The notes under the pieces: generated by a model
Seen by the model: the letters and a program-made list of their open reading frames with translations, nothing else
Database searches by the model: none
Told to the model about the DNA's origin: nothing
Position numbers and translations under genes: made by a program
Assembly: GCF_910592395.1 (NCBI RefSeq)
Contig: NC_088324.1
Span: forward strand, 8,334,953-8,398,952
Origin: Lineus longissimus
Taxonomy: Eukaryota; Nemertea; Pilidiophora; Heteronemertea; Lineidae
Direction: 5' to 3'
DNA length: 64,000 nucleotides
Shown: positions 23,286 to 35,368 of the stretch, piece by piece
Numbering within the stretch: the first letter of the stretch is position 1
Layout of the letters: each line of letters opens with the position of its first letter

Positions 23286-24812
23286 CAGACGGCTCACAGA
23301 AATGTCGACAGTATGCTTTACATATGTCCAAAATTATCAAACATTTACACGTTTGTACTGCTGATACTTCTGTGAGCCGTCCTCCCTTTTCTTGTCCCAC
23401 GCACAATGCCGCTTCTGAACATTTTTTATGCCCAAAAACCTTCAATGAAACTAGTAAACGGAAAAGAAACTGTAAAACCGTCTGTGAGCCGTTCATTACG
23501 GAGCGAGACCATGTCCCAAAACAATTTTGAATAGTACTGTAAAACCTCTCTGAGCCGTCCACATGAATTTTTTGGAAAAACACTGTAAAGCTTCTCGAAG
23601 CCGTCCATCCTAAAACTAATAAAGAAGATGTATACATGTAGCTACCAGCTTCTTATATCAATATTTGGACGGCTCACAGAAATATCTTTAGTACCGGGAA
23701 GGCAGTTCAACAAATCTTTTCTACCATAGAAACTTCTGTGAGCCGTCTACCTTCCTGTTCACGCACACAATGTTGTTTTCAGACATCACCCGAAACCACC
23801 AGACATGTTTAAAAATGCTGTAAAAGCATCTGTGCGCCGTCTTTCGTGCCACAAAGTGTTATCAATACCTATTTATTCAATGTCTTATTTTACATGTATG
23901 CCTTTTTCATTGGTTTTGGACGGCTCAGAGCTTTATATGCGGTGTATTTGTTCATAATAACCCATGATGTAATTGAACCGGTCAATTCAAACCCCCTTTG
24001 ATCTTTTTCATTGCAGTTCTTCCTTGATTGGCCTGTGTGCCGGGTTCATCATGATGAGGAAATTGATCCTGAAAGTGATGTGAAGTTTTGTCACAACCAC
24101 CCGGGAAGACAACACGGAGACAACACGTACATGCTGGTTTGATTCATATGGTGAGTAATCCTGTCTCGAATCACTTCCTTCGCTCGGTCCCAGTTGAGAG
24201 GCATTTGAAACTAATAAAGAAGATGTATACATGTAGCTGCCAACTTCTTATATCAATATTTGGACGGCTCACAGAAATATCTTTAGTACCGGGAAGACAG
24301 TTCAACAAATCTTTTCTACCGTAGAAACTTCTGTGAGCCGTCTACCTTCCTGTTCACGCACACAATGTTGTTTTCAGACATCACCCGAAACCACCAGACA
24401 TGTTTAAAAATGCTGCAAAAGCATCTGTGCGCCGTCTTTCGTGCCACAAAGTGTTATCAATACCTATTTATTCAATGTCTTATATTACATGTATGCTTTT
24501 TTCGTTGGTTTTGGACGGCTCAGAGCTTTATATGCGGTATATTTGTTCATAATAACCCATGATGTAATTGAACCTGTCATTTCAAACCCCTTTTGACCCT
24601 TTTCATTGCAGTTCTTCCTTGATTGGCCTGTGTGGTTCATCATGATGAGGAAATCGATCCTGAAAGTGATGTGAAGTTTTGTCACAACCACCCGGGAAGA
24701 CAACACGGAGACAACACGGAGACACATGTACATGCTGGTTTGATTCATATGGTGAGTAATCCTGTCTCGAATCACTTCCTTTGCTCGGTCCCAGTTGAGA
24801 GGCATTTGAAAC
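23286..24812. repeat. Array of an inverted motif, with a 595-bp tandem duplication
   Basis: The motif ttctgtgagccgtc and its complement gacggctcacagaa recur in both orientations at about 23288, 23368, 23480, 23547, 23591, 23667, 23733, 23828 and 23919, often preceded by actgtaaaa. Adjacent opposite copies can pair as hairpins. Positions about 23614-24208 are duplicated head-to-tail at 24209-24803 (offset 595) with few differences. It resembles a satellite or the subterminal part of a DNA transposon. Confidence 0.85.
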
Positions 24813-24825
24813 TGTACACGAAATT

Positions 24826-24965
24826 GATAATTGCCATCAGTAATACCTCTCGGACGCAGTCAAGTATGTGTCACGATTGCCATCAGTGATGCGCATTCAT
24901 TGGCGTCTCATGATTGCCATCAGTAAGGCACATTCATTGACGAGCCACGATTTCCATCAGTAATA
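24826..24965. repeat. Short tandem repeat, attgccatcag motif
   Basis: Four copies of attgccatcagtaa occur at spacings of about 46, 37 and 37 bp. The spacers share cacattcattg and gacg. Confidence 0.65.
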
Positions 24966-25329
24966 TATATCGTCACGCTCGTATACAAATTGCCCATCTC
25001 ATTTTTCAATGTTTTGAGAAAAACGAAAGTACGATAAATCGATATTTATTCATGAACATATTTGGAAACATAGTTTATATGAATACAATGAAATGCAATT
25101 ATTATAAACATGAACTTTTATTACATAACAGCCAGTGACCTTTTAAGCCATGACTCCAGGTATTTTGCCATTTTCTGCCGCTGTAAGACGATATCAAAAG
25201 TGTACCTAACACTTTATACAATACAGAAAACCCTATGCAATTTGCTCATCCATTTTGAAGATATAGCCATTTATGTCTTTGACAACTGGATTACCAAATC
25301 AGGCTAGCAACTGGCTTGTTAGAGCCAGG

Positions 25330-25650
25330 CGGCGGGTTCAGCAAAAGTTGTGATGTAGATCAGGCTATTGCCCTACTTGGGAGGACAAATATCAATGAAT
25401 GCTCTTAAAATTGATGTATATGAAGTCTGTTTTTCATTGACATTTTCAATGTTCAAGTATGAAAGCATACTTTTGCCCATGATAGATGAGTTTATTGCAT
25501 TCCAAAAAAATAATCCAATTTTTAAATTTTTTTTGAAAACCAGTTATGTTTATTTTAGAAGCCAAATCTCAGACAAATACAGACAAATTTATACCATTAT
25601 AGTATGAAATCAAACATCAGTCTGATATATGTCAGTAAACCTGCCGCCTG
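25330..25650. mobile_element. Possible short TIR element
   Basis: GCCAGGCGGCGGGTTCAGC at about 25325 and the reverse complement of aacctgccgcctgac at about 25638 form an inverted pair of about 16 bp. The interior is AT-rich with no coding domain. No target duplication was resolved. Confidence 0.35.
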
Positions 25651-25924
25651 ACTTCACTTAGAAACCTAACCAAGGCTGTTTACATAACATGTAAACAAAA
25701 CAGTTTATCTCTGGACTGGGTGCTTCAATTTTGATCAAACTTGATTTAATGCGGAGCTTAAAGTCTACTCTTTGAGGATCTGTACATGTCATGCAATCAT
25801 AAAAGCAGGAGTCAAGGCCTTTTAGGCAATTTCCATGTGACTTAGGCAATATTACAGCCTGAGATAGGCAATATTCTAGATTTGCTGTTGATAATGGGTA
25901 TCACACTCATTGCTAGTAACCATG

Positions 25925-28895
25925 GTAGCAGTATAGCAGTCCCGTGTGAGAATCTTCATTTCAAAGGCGTACAGTATATCGAGTCAGCCCCTTGTGAGAA
26001 TCTGTGTCTCCAAGGCTTACAGTATATAAGTCCCTTGTCTGCAGAATCTTCATCTCCAAGGCCAACAGTATATCACCCCCTTGTGAGAATCTTCATTTCA
26101 AAGGCTTATAGTAAAAAGTCCCTTGTGAGAATCTTTATCTCCAAGACTTACAAGTATATCACCCCCTTGTCAAAATATTTATCTCCAAGCTTACAGTATA
26201 TCAGTCCCTTGTGAGAATCTTCATCTAAAAGGCCTACAGAATATTATTCCCTTGTGAGAATCTTAATCTCAAAGGCTTACAGTATGTATATCAGTTCCTT
26301 GTCTGCAGAATCTTCATCTCCAAGGCTTATAGTATATAATTCCAATGTGAGAATCTTTATCTACAAGGCCTACAGTATATTATTCCCTTGTGAGAATCTT
26401 AATCTCAATTGGTTACAGCATATTAGTCCCCTGTGAAATTCCCTAGTGAGAATCTTAATCTCAAAGGTTCAGAAGATATTAGTCCCTTTGTTAGTATCTT
26501 CATCTCAATTGGTTACAGAATATTAGTCCCCTGTGAAATTCCCTAGTGAGAATCTTAATCTCAAAGGTTCAGAAGATATTAGTCCCTTTGTTAGTATCTT
26601 CATCTCAATTGGTTACAGTATGTCAGTCACCTGTGAGAATCTTCATCTCCAAGAATTATATCAGTCCCTTGTGGGAATCTTTATCTACAAGGCCTGCATT
26701 ATATTAGTACCTTGTGAGAATCTTAATCTCAAAGATTCACAGATGTCAGTCCCTTAATTAGTATCTTCATCTCAGTGGGTTACAGTATATTAGTCCCCTG
26801 TGTGAATCTTCACCTCCAAGCCTTATAGTCTATCACCCCCTTGTGAAGAATCTTTAACTCCAAGGCTTACAGTATATCAGTCCCTTGTGAGAAACTACAT
26901 CTCCAAGGTTACCGTATATCAGTTCCATGTGAGAATCTCCATCTCAAAGGCTACAATATATCGAGTTAGCCCCTTGTGAGAATCTTTATCTCCAAGACTT
27001 ACAAGTATATCACCCCCTTGTAAAAATATTTATCTCCAAGGCTACAGTATATCAATCCCTTGTGAGAATCTTCATCTAAAAGGCCTACAGAATATTATTC
27101 CCGGCTTGTGAGAATCTTAATCTCAAAGGCTTACAGTATGTATATCAGTCCCTTGTCTGCAGAATCTTTATCTACAAGGCCTACAGTATATTATTCCCTT
27201 GTGAGAATCTTAATCTCAAAGGTTCAGAAGATATTAGTCCCTTTGTTAGTATCTTCATCTCAAATGGTTACAGAATATTAGTCCCCTGTGAGACTCTTCA
27301 CCTCCAAGCCTTATAGTCTATCACCCCCTTGTGAAGAATCTTTATCTCCAAGGCTTACAGTATATTATTCCCTTGTGATAATCTTAATCTCATAGGTTCA
27401 GAAGATATAAGCCCCTTTGTTATTATCTTCATCTCAATTGGTTACAGTATGTCAGTCACCTGTAAGAATCTTCATCTCCAAGAATTAAATTATATCAGTC
27501 CCTTGTGGGAATCTTTATCTACAAGGCCTGCATTATATTAGTACCTTGTGAGAATCTTCATCTCAAAGGTTCACAAGATATCAGTCCCTTAATTAGTATC
27601 TTCATCCCAATGGGTTACAGTATATTAGTCACCTGTGAGAATCTTCACCTCCAAGCCTTAGTCTATCACCCCCTTGTGAAGAATCTTTATCTCCAAGCTT
27701 ACAGTATATCAGTCCCTTGTGAGAAACTACATCTCCAAGATTACAGTATATCAGTCCCATGTGAGAATCTTAATCTCAAGGTTCAGAAGATATTAGTCCC
27801 TTTGTTAGTATCTTCATCACAATTGGTTACAGTGTATTAGTCTCCTGTGAGAAACTTAACCTCCAAGCCTTATAGTCTATCACCCCCCCCCCCCCCCGTG
27901 AAGAATCTTTATCTCCAAGGCTTACAGTATATTAGTCCCTTGTGAGAAACTACATCTCCAAGGTTACAGTATAGCAGTCCCTTGTCTGCAGAATCTTCAT
28001 CTCCAAGGCCAACAGTATATCACCCCCTTGTGAGAATCTTTCTCTACAAGGCATGCATTATATTATTCCCTTGTGAGAATCTTAATCTAAAGGCTTACAG
28101 TATGTATATCAGTCCCTTGTGAGAATCTTTATCTCCAAGACTTACAAGTATACCATCCCCTTGTGAAGAATCTTTATCTCCAAGGTTACAGTATATCAGT
28201 CCCTTGTGAGAATCTTCATCTCCAAGGTTACAGTATATCAGCTCCTTGTGAGAATCTTTCTCTACAAGGCATGCATTATATTATTTTTCCCTTGTGAGAA
28301 TCTTAATCTCAAAGGCTTACAGTATGTATATCAGTCCCTTGTCTGCAGAATCTTCATCTCCAAGGCTTACAGTATATAATTCCATTGTGAGAATCTTTAT
28401 CTACAAGGCCTACAGTATATTATTCCCTTGTGAGAATATTAATCTCAAAGGTTCAGAAGATATTAGTCCCTTTGTTAGTATCTTCATCTCAATTGGTTAC
28501 AGTATGTCAGTCACCTGTGAGAATCTTCATCTCCAAGAATTATATCAGTCCCTTGTGGGAATCTTTATCTACAAGGCCTGCATTATATTAGTCCCTTGTG
28601 AGAACCTTCATCTCAAAGGTTCACAGGATATCTGTCCCTTTGTTAGAATCTTCATCTCAATGGGTTACAGTGTATTAGTCTCCTGTGAGAAACTTCACCT
28701 CCAAGCCTTATAGTCTATCACCCCCCTGTGAAGAATCTTTATCTCCAAGGCTTGCAGTATATTAGTCCGCCCTTGTGAGAAACTACATCTCCAAGGTTAC
28801 AGTACATGTATATCAGTCCCATGTGAGAATCTCCATCTCAAAGGCTAGAGTATGTCGAGTCAGCCCCTTGTGAGAATCTTTATCTCCAAGACTTA
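25925..28895. repeat. Degenerate 43-bp minisatellite, about 3 kb
   Basis: The unit agtatatcagtcccttgtga, gaatcttcatctccaaggct, tac repeats about 70 times with many substitutions and small indels. Sub-families recur in the same order (the ctgcagaatcttc, ttagtatcttcatctcaatt and gtgaagaatcttta types), so multi-unit blocks have been duplicated. A C15 run lies at 27883-27897. The plus-strand open frames here are repeat artefacts. Confidence 0.95.
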
Positions 28896-29090
28896 ACCTC
28901 CCCCCTCCATAAGAATCCCCTTATTGTAACTTAGTTGACACATGTGGAGAGTTTATGAAGAATCCTACCTAGAGGGGAGGGGAACTTAGCCTCTTCCTCC
29001 TCCATAAGAGTCCCCTTCTTGTTACTCAGTTGACACCTGTGGAGAGTTTATGAAGTATCCAACCTAGAGGGTAACTTCCCCCATTATCCT
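28893..29090. repeat. Tandem pair of about 105-bp units
   Basis: Two copies carry cctccataagaatcccctta, then ttagttgacacatgtggaga, gtttatgaag and acctagaggg. They directly follow the 43-bp array. Confidence 0.8.
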
Positions 29091-29187
29091 ACCAGCGTCA
29101 TCGTGATTTTGTCTGCAACATTTTATTTGTCCCCTTCCACTCCCACAGAAGCATTGGTCAGCCAAAATTCCTTTTCACTCTTTCCAG

Positions 29188-29460
29188 GTCGTTTTACTCC
29201 GGTCCTGGTGCCTGCTTGTGCCTGTGGATCGTCTTCTTGCTGTTCTTGGTCCAAAACTACAATACTGGCACGATTTCGATTGATTTTGTGAGGTCCATTA
29301 GCAAAATTTTCAAAAATTCCTTTATCTTATATTTTCAGATGGAACCGCATACACACCACGCGTCAACGAAGACAACCGCCATCTCGAAGGAGGAGGAAAA
29401 TCGTGATGGAATCTTCGCTCACAGCTGAACAACATTTGATCAGTTCTTCAGGCAAGACCT
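29188..29460 (+). CDS. Possible pair of short exons (membrane segment and Arg-rich tail)
   Basis: After a good acceptor (tcactctttccag) an open frame encodes ACLCLWIVFLLFLVQNYNTG, which is membrane-like. A second good acceptor (ttatattttcag at 29338) opens a frame with RQRRQPPSRRRR, ending in a stop shortly after 29460. The donor between them (gtgag|gtccat) is weak and the implied intron is only 46 nt. No family was recognised. Both frames could be chance. Confidence 0.15.
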
Positions 29461-29937
29461 ACTCTTTGTAAAACTGCAAGCCAAACACTAGTTACACTTG
29501 TCAACGGTTCTGCCACAAATGATTACAAATCGTTTTACAAGTTAATACGATGCGACAGGCTTTTAAGCGTTGCTTTTAGACAAGACAAGATTTTATTCGA
29601 ACAGAAAAAGTTGTTAAGCATAAAAATACATGGCAGAGCAGAAAAATGACAAGTGCAACTAGATACTAGTGAGGTTTCGCATCCCTAAGATATAAATCTA
29701 CGTTTACGTTTTGAAATTTTAAAATCATAACGAATTTTAGCTCTTCTGGTTAAAAGGAACCGATTTCACAATGTTGCGAAGGGCGCGCAAAACCCTCGGT
29801 GCAGAAAACTGCCCAACGTGTATGTGCGTCACACAGGCGTTTTGGAAACGTAAACGTGATTGCGAAACCTCCCTATTTTCCAATACATGACACCTGACAA
29901 GAACCTGGAGAGGGTTAAACTTATATTGAGGTTTATT

Positions 29938-29952
29938 GGGGGGGGGGGGGGG
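29938..29952. repeat. G15 homopolymer
   Basis: Fifteen consecutive G. Comparable runs are G21 at 44787-44807 and G19 at 45150-45168. Confidence 0.9.
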
Positions 29953-30147
29953 ATGAAATTATTTGGAAAATGTTTAATTAGTTATACTTTTACTGATACC
30001 TTTTCATGAAGCTTTTTTCCTCAATTGCTGCAAGAAAAAATCCTTTAAAAAGGCATAGTTTCTTGGCTTCTGGTATCTTTCGCAATAACACCTGTTTTGC
30101 TGTTAAAAGTTTTAAAGCTTTTCGTATTAAAAAAGTGAAAAAAAGTC

Positions 30148-30226
30148 CTTGAGGCTGACGGGATTCGAACCCGAGACCTCTGGCTGTTAAGTCACACGCT
30201 CTAACCACTACTCCACCAAGCCACAC
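30148..30226 (-). tRNA. tRNA-like sequence, probably pseudogene or SINE head
   Basis: On the minus strand: gtagtggttagagcgtgtga (A box/D-arm), cttaaca (loop with TAA) and cgggttcgaatcccg (a perfect T-arm and B box). The acceptor and anticodon stems pair poorly (GGCTTGG against TCAGCC gives about four pairs), so a functional tRNA is unlikely. A Pol III-derived pseudogene or SINE head fits better. Confidence 0.5.
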
Positions 30227-30561
30227 TCTCAGTAGGGCTGCGAAAGAGCGAGTCGCTGAAGTTTAGGCCAGACGGCTCATTGAAGATTTATGGTGAATTG
30301 GTTGAATAGGCAGGTTACGAGATCCTTTGTCAAATAAGGTGTGTCCATTTCTTCTGCAACAACACACAATTTGTAGATTTAATTGAATGAGACGTAGGCC
30401 TATTACACAGCAATACATTGTACTGAATTAGATTTAGATGGATTGAACTGATTCAAACTATGTAAGAAATACTTTAATCTCACTTCTATAAGACCATCTT
30501 ATCGAAAGTTATTATCAATTTTTCAGTACCGGATACCGGGTGTTCGGTATTGCTGATTCAT

Positions 30562-30600
30562 GGGGAGGGGAGGGGCGGGGCGGGGCGGGGCGGGGCGGGG
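30562..30600 (+). repeat. G-quadruplex-capable GGGGC tract
   Basis: Two GGGGA units are followed by repeated GGGGC, giving at least seven runs of four G separated by single bases. This is a textbook G-quadruplex pattern on the plus strand. Confidence 0.85.
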
Positions 30601-31506
30601 TCTACTGTAGACCACATTAGAAAAACTAAAGCTTTAAAATGCTTTTCTACCATTTTGATTGGGAGATTGTGGTGAAATATATGAAAAATGGTCTTATGTA
30701 TGTGATTTTACAGCGTTTCGCCTCAATATGTATCTGTGAAACGAAAACATTTATGTATATGTTATACGATTGCCTAGAAAGAGTAGTAATAAAATGTTAT
30801 GTTTGCAATTTCGTCTTCTATTTGGTTCCTTCACTTTGACGTGTTGCCTTCACTTCGATCTATGAAGATAGCAAAGGCAATCAATAAAGCTGAAGTAGTC
30901 AAATCGAGGGTCTTATGCAGGAAAGTGCACTTTACCGAGTTTTGAGAAATTGAGGTTTATAGTTGAACATTACTGTAAAAACTCAATATTGCCCAATTTG
31001 CCACCAGATGAACTATCCCTGTCCCCATCCCGTCATATGAATGTTTTCGGTAAAAGTGCACTTGTATCTTTCTGCATGAAAGTTGGTGACACACGTACGC
31101 GTCAAAATGTCCAGAGTGCAGAAGCACGTCGTTTTACGCTCTAGTCTGTCATCGGCTAAAAGGCTTACCTCCACATAAGCATTTCACGCGGTAAATATTC
31201 CACAGAGTCTTTAATTCTCCGTTGGCAACGCTCAACGTGAAATGACAAATACTGTGTGTGATATATGCAACGTGAAACGATTATGTGGTGATAGACCTTA
31301 CAGGTTTGTCACAAGTACTGCAAAACTGAAATCTACCACTTGTCAAAATACACAAAATGCTGCAAAAAGCTTGACGTCGAGTGAAACCATAGAAATGGTA
31401 TCATATCGAATTTATCAATAACAAGAGTGTTTTGGACGACATGTCTTAGATCCTCCAAGATTTCAGTATCTCAAGTTTTGTTGTACTTCTGGCACACCTC
31501 AAGACC

Positions 31507-32078
31507 CTCGATATATGGCTTGTTATTCGTTGCAAAATTCAATAGTTATTACCATTCAGTGTTTATTTTCATGTTCAATAATTGATACTTTTGTTTTCAA
31601 GGTTTTTATTATGTGCGATACAAAGATTGTGGTAATGTTATCACATATCTTTGGTAGACTTGCTGTGCAACTCATGATATTTTGCCATGTGTATAGTGTG
31701 AGATATTTATATGCGATGCAGAATTATCTATGTTGACGTTATCTCCGTTGAATTGTTGGCAAAGGGTGAAAAAGGTCTTTGAAACTGCTTTGATAGGTTG
31801 TTTCAAAGTTCCTTTTTTATCCCTTCAACGATTCAACGGTTGTAACATCACACATAAACACTTCTGTCCAACATATAAAATATTCTCTGCACTGTACTTG
31901 GGCATAATAACATGAATTGCACACAAAGTCTTCCAAAGTATGTGGAAACATCACTCGTAATCTTCAATTGAATCGCACATAATAGAAACTTTGAATTCAA
32001 ATGTATCAATTGAACATGAAATAAACATTGAATGCAATAACTATCGAACTTTGCAATGAATAACAAGTCATAATGACT
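31507..32078. repeat. Large foldback: about 230-bp inverted arms, about 110-bp spacer
   Basis: The left arm (31507-31738) begins atggcttgttattcgttgca. The right arm (about 31845-32078), read on the opposite strand, begins atgacttgttattcattgca. The arms stay alignable throughout at roughly 75% identity by eye, including tttattatgtgcgat and ctttggtagacttg. Frames in both arms (73 and 72 codons) also align, through IQCLF and FGRL. A transcript would form a long imperfect hairpin. Confidence 0.85.
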
Positions 32079-32169
32079 TCTTCAGCCTTCTAAAGGACAA
32101 GGACAACCTCGGATCAACGGATTTTTTCCAAAAAAAGGGGGACCCTCAGAATATAGGCTATCTCCAAAA

Positions 32170-32275
32170 ACGTCAAAAAAAAACTCGAGCGTGACCTCGC
32201 TCCGTAACTTTGTCGAGGAAAAAAGTTACGAGGGGAGGTCACGCACGATTTTTTTTTCGAGTTTTGTGGACTTAG
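32170..32275. repeat. Inverted repeat with A/T-rich outer arms
   Basis: aaaaactcgagcgtgacctc, then gctccgtaacttt, is mirrored by aaaagttacgaggggaggtc, then acgcacgattttttttt and cgagtttt. The loop is only a few bases (tcgagg). Confidence 0.75.
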
Positions 32276-32410
32276 CGTATTTTTCAAGAATTTTTAAAGG
32301 AAAAAATGATGACACAGCGATTTTGTACTTAGCGTATTTTTGAGAAAAAAAATCACAGAAAAAAGAATGACACAGCGATTTTGTACTTAGAGTATTTTTG
32401 AGGATTTCGC
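32262..32410. repeat. Tandem repeat, about 60-67 bp, three copies
   Basis: The segment gattttgtacttagcgtatt plus tttgag recurs three times with gacacagcgatttt between copies. It directly adjoins the inverted repeat at 32170-32275. Confidence 0.75.
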
Positions 32411-32639
32411 AGGCAGAATGGAAACTATGCCAAGGAAACAAATTGATTTTGGACTTAGAAAACTTTTCAGGTTTCTGTTTTCAAAACAATTGAGGATGCC
32501 ACGGAAGAAGTTTCATACTGAAACACTGGAGGAGGAAAATCTTTTCAATTCAATTAAAAAGATCAAGAAAAACATATCAGAAATCTGAGGACTGATCGTG
32601 CGCTCCCATCGTAACTTTAGGGACAATAAAAAGTAAGAT

Positions 32640-32767
32640 TATATTAGATTTGATAACTTTTATTAATCAGTTCAAAAGATCATACAGATGAAATGAAGAG
32701 CTGCGGAGGAGACTGGGCTGGATGTAGTCGCACGAACTCGAGCACTCGTTGTCAATTTCTTGTCGTC
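32640..32767 (-). other. Possible minus-strand terminal exon with poly(A) signal
   Basis: On the minus strand a polypyrimidine tract and acceptor (tctccctttgtttcgttttag) precede about 100 nt with two open frames. One reads RQEIDNECSSSCDYIQPS. A stop follows, then AATAAA at 32663-32658. No upstream exon in a compatible phase was identified, so this is only a candidate. Confidence 0.2.
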
Positions 32768-32999
32768 CTAAAACGAAACAAAGGGAGACAGTGTTCAATC
32801 AATAATGAAAATATTCATAGCGATAATCAAGCTGGAACTGAAAGTATAATATGAATATAAAATATTTGTATGTTATCAATCGTTTTCAACTTCGCAATCA
32901 TATCAATTATGATTGGAATGGTAATTGGTGAGGATTTTTATTCTAAATGACTGATGACTGTAAACTAGACTCGAATATCATGTTATATCATGACATAAA

Positions 33000-33270
33000 A
33001 GTTATTTTTTGAATCAAATGATAATCAAAATCATTCAAAATACCATGAACATAAGAAGACATAGACAACTTCAAGTAAATTGCTGGAATAGACAGTTTGT
33101 GAAAATAACTTCGGCCATTTTGAGAATCCCCATAGGCAACTAGAGTTAACTATGACATACAAGTCATTTTCAAAACCAAATGATCACCAAAAGCATTCAA
33201 AAAAACATGAACATAAGAAGACATTGACAAGTAAATTGCTTGAATAACTTTGTCTATTGTTACTTTTATG
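33000..33270. repeat. Tandem pair of about 160-bp units
   Basis: caaatgataatcaaaatcat, then catgaacataagaagacata and aagtaaattgctggaata, recurs as caaatgatcaccaaaagcat, then catgaacataagaagacatt and aagtaaattgcttgaata. Confidence 0.7.
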
Positions 33271-34309
33271 TCATGGTCAACTTACGTTGCCTGTGAAAAG
33301 GGCAAAACAAAATGGCCGAAAAGTATTTTCGCCAACCATCTGTTTGTACAAGTATTTCTACCTCCAGTATTATTGAGTGAAGAGCTGTGGTCATGCAGGC
33401 GCAGTGAACGCACAAATTTGTAATCCAAAATCAAGAATTCACCCTTCAAATTCACGAATTCAAAAACTAGGCCCCTTTTTGAATTTGACCAAAGGCATAT
33501 TACATTTTCATTCATGTAATAAACTATAGGCTCGACCCTTATGAATGACAACGTTTAAAACCAGATACAGGTTATATAATATCATAAAGGAATAAACATA
33601 AAGGTATCACTAGAGACAAAGAACAAAAGTGATTTGTTTGTTTTTCCCTAACCAAGACGGGGTCAGGCCAGTTTCTGTGATAGTAAAATATTTTGTGACG
33701 CCTTCCAGGAAAAATCAACCGCGAAATTTTCTTTGCTAAAGCGTATGCAATCAAGCCCACGTTTTTGGTGGATGAACATTTTTGTATCACCATTCCGAAA
33801 GAAAACATGAGGGATTACTAAAATCTCAAATATCTCGGATATATCAACCAATTTAGACACAAAAATGCACACTGACATGGTCCGACTACTTACCATCGAT
33901 ATTGCACTGTTTTTTCTCCAGAAAATAGTATTTTTACTCAAATAAATCGAGTTTTGTTGGTGAATTTTTGAGAGCGACTTTTTTCAAGATGGCCGGAACG
34001 CTCCACGTGGATCTCGCCTTGTTGGCAGGTCACGAGACTCATTCTTTCATGAAGTCGTAATCTCATGACGCAATGGGTCCTGTACCTCAAAAACAGAAGA
34101 GAAATTGACCAGAAATAGGCCTACATTGACAAAAGGCCCTCAAGACCTATTTTATATAACCATTCATCAAACCTTTCTTGACCTACTCCCCTCATTGTTC
34201 ATGTTCTAAAAACAAATGAATGTGAAAATGATTCGATAAAGTGATACAAGTCAGTGTTATGCTTTCATGTTCCCTTTACAAGAGTCACATGTCTTGGAAT
34301 CGGTTTACA

Positions 34310-34610
34310 AGTGATGATAGGCCCGTGTCCTCTGTACCAACGGAATCCAATGCTGCTTTGATTACAACAAACAAAGAATCCAGTCAGAACAAATGGCAGG
34401 GTTGATGCCGGCTACAATGACAATGCAAAACTTTTCCCAGCTTTCGGAAATATGTGATGACACGCCCTAGTCCTCTGTACCAACGGGACCCAATGCTGCT
34501 TTCAATACTACAGACAAAGAATCCAGTCGAAACAAGTGACAGGGTTTTCTCACGCCTTGACGGAAATAGAGGGCTTTAGATATTGCTAATGCACCAAGAT
34601 GTTTCATCCA
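34310..34610. repeat. Tandem pair of about 147-bp units plus a decayed third
   Basis: cctctgtaccaacggaatcc, aatgctgctttgattaca and caaagaatccagtcagaaca recur about 147 bp later. A third, more decayed trace (cctcagtaccaac) lies near 34680. The minus-strand frame 34467-34805 overlaps this repeat and was not taken as a gene. Confidence 0.7.
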
Positions 34611-35368
34611 TAACATTGCCAATAGTCTTGCGTTTCGGAACTTTGTCGTCGAATTAAGTTCGTGACGAAAGACCTCCGTCCTCAGTACCAACAATGCAGA
34701 TCCGACTTTGTGTTTCATTACAATTTGCCGTAGGAAGTTTCCACGCTGCACGATAACAGGATACCATCTCTGGGTGTCGCGTCGCGGGATATAGAGGACT
34801 TGCATCCGATGAGTAAGTGTGAGGGAACGTGCATGGTGAAGGAGGCAGTATTGATGCGGCAGACCTTTTGACCCCTTACTAATTGGCCCTTATTAACCCC
34901 TTGTTACATAATCTGATCCTACCTGGCAACTTGGCTTCTGCTTATAGTCTCCATACTGTATTATAAAATGCCTCCTCCTTGTTAAAACATCAACACCGGC
35001 AAAGGGTTAAACGCGGTACGGGTGCAGCGCGTTATTTAATTATGCATTGAAGTCTTATACCAAGCAGTTATCATCATGTTTTATCACAATTATCATGATG
35101 TGTGATGGTCTTATCATTTATATCACTAGCATCAAAGTTAGCATGTCTGTTGTATAAACAAACAGTTATATTACAGTCTAACCCAAAAGCATAACGTCAG
35201 CGTTGCATCCATCATATGGAATAAAATGAAGTACTAATATTTCCCGTGATATCTGTGATCCCTGAAACACTACGGCCAGTATTCCCCCCAAACAAATACG
35301 GAAGACATGGCCGGTTCAGGAGCCTCCTCGGTCGCACAGTCCCTTAAACATGATCAAAACTTCTTGTT

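Larger units (their letters stand above)
29461..31506. other. Intergenic, nothing further recognised
   Basis: Apart from the G runs and the tRNA-like sequence, only short frames without domains are present (for example 30639-30839 and 30950-31144). Confidence 0.5.
32768..35368. other. Intergenic, no gene recognised
   Basis: Beyond the tandem pairs listed, the minus-strand frames at 33282-33551, 33663-33941 and 34467-34805 carry no known domain. The frame at 33282-33551 ends at a plausible donor (gcaac|gtaagt), but its phase does not suit the candidate exon at 32767. Confidence 0.4.

Noticed and set aside
32640-32767. Cys-containing peptide QEIDNECSSSCDYIQPS compared with insulin-like A chains
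   Set aside because: The Cys spacing does not match an insulin A chain and no B-chain exon was found.
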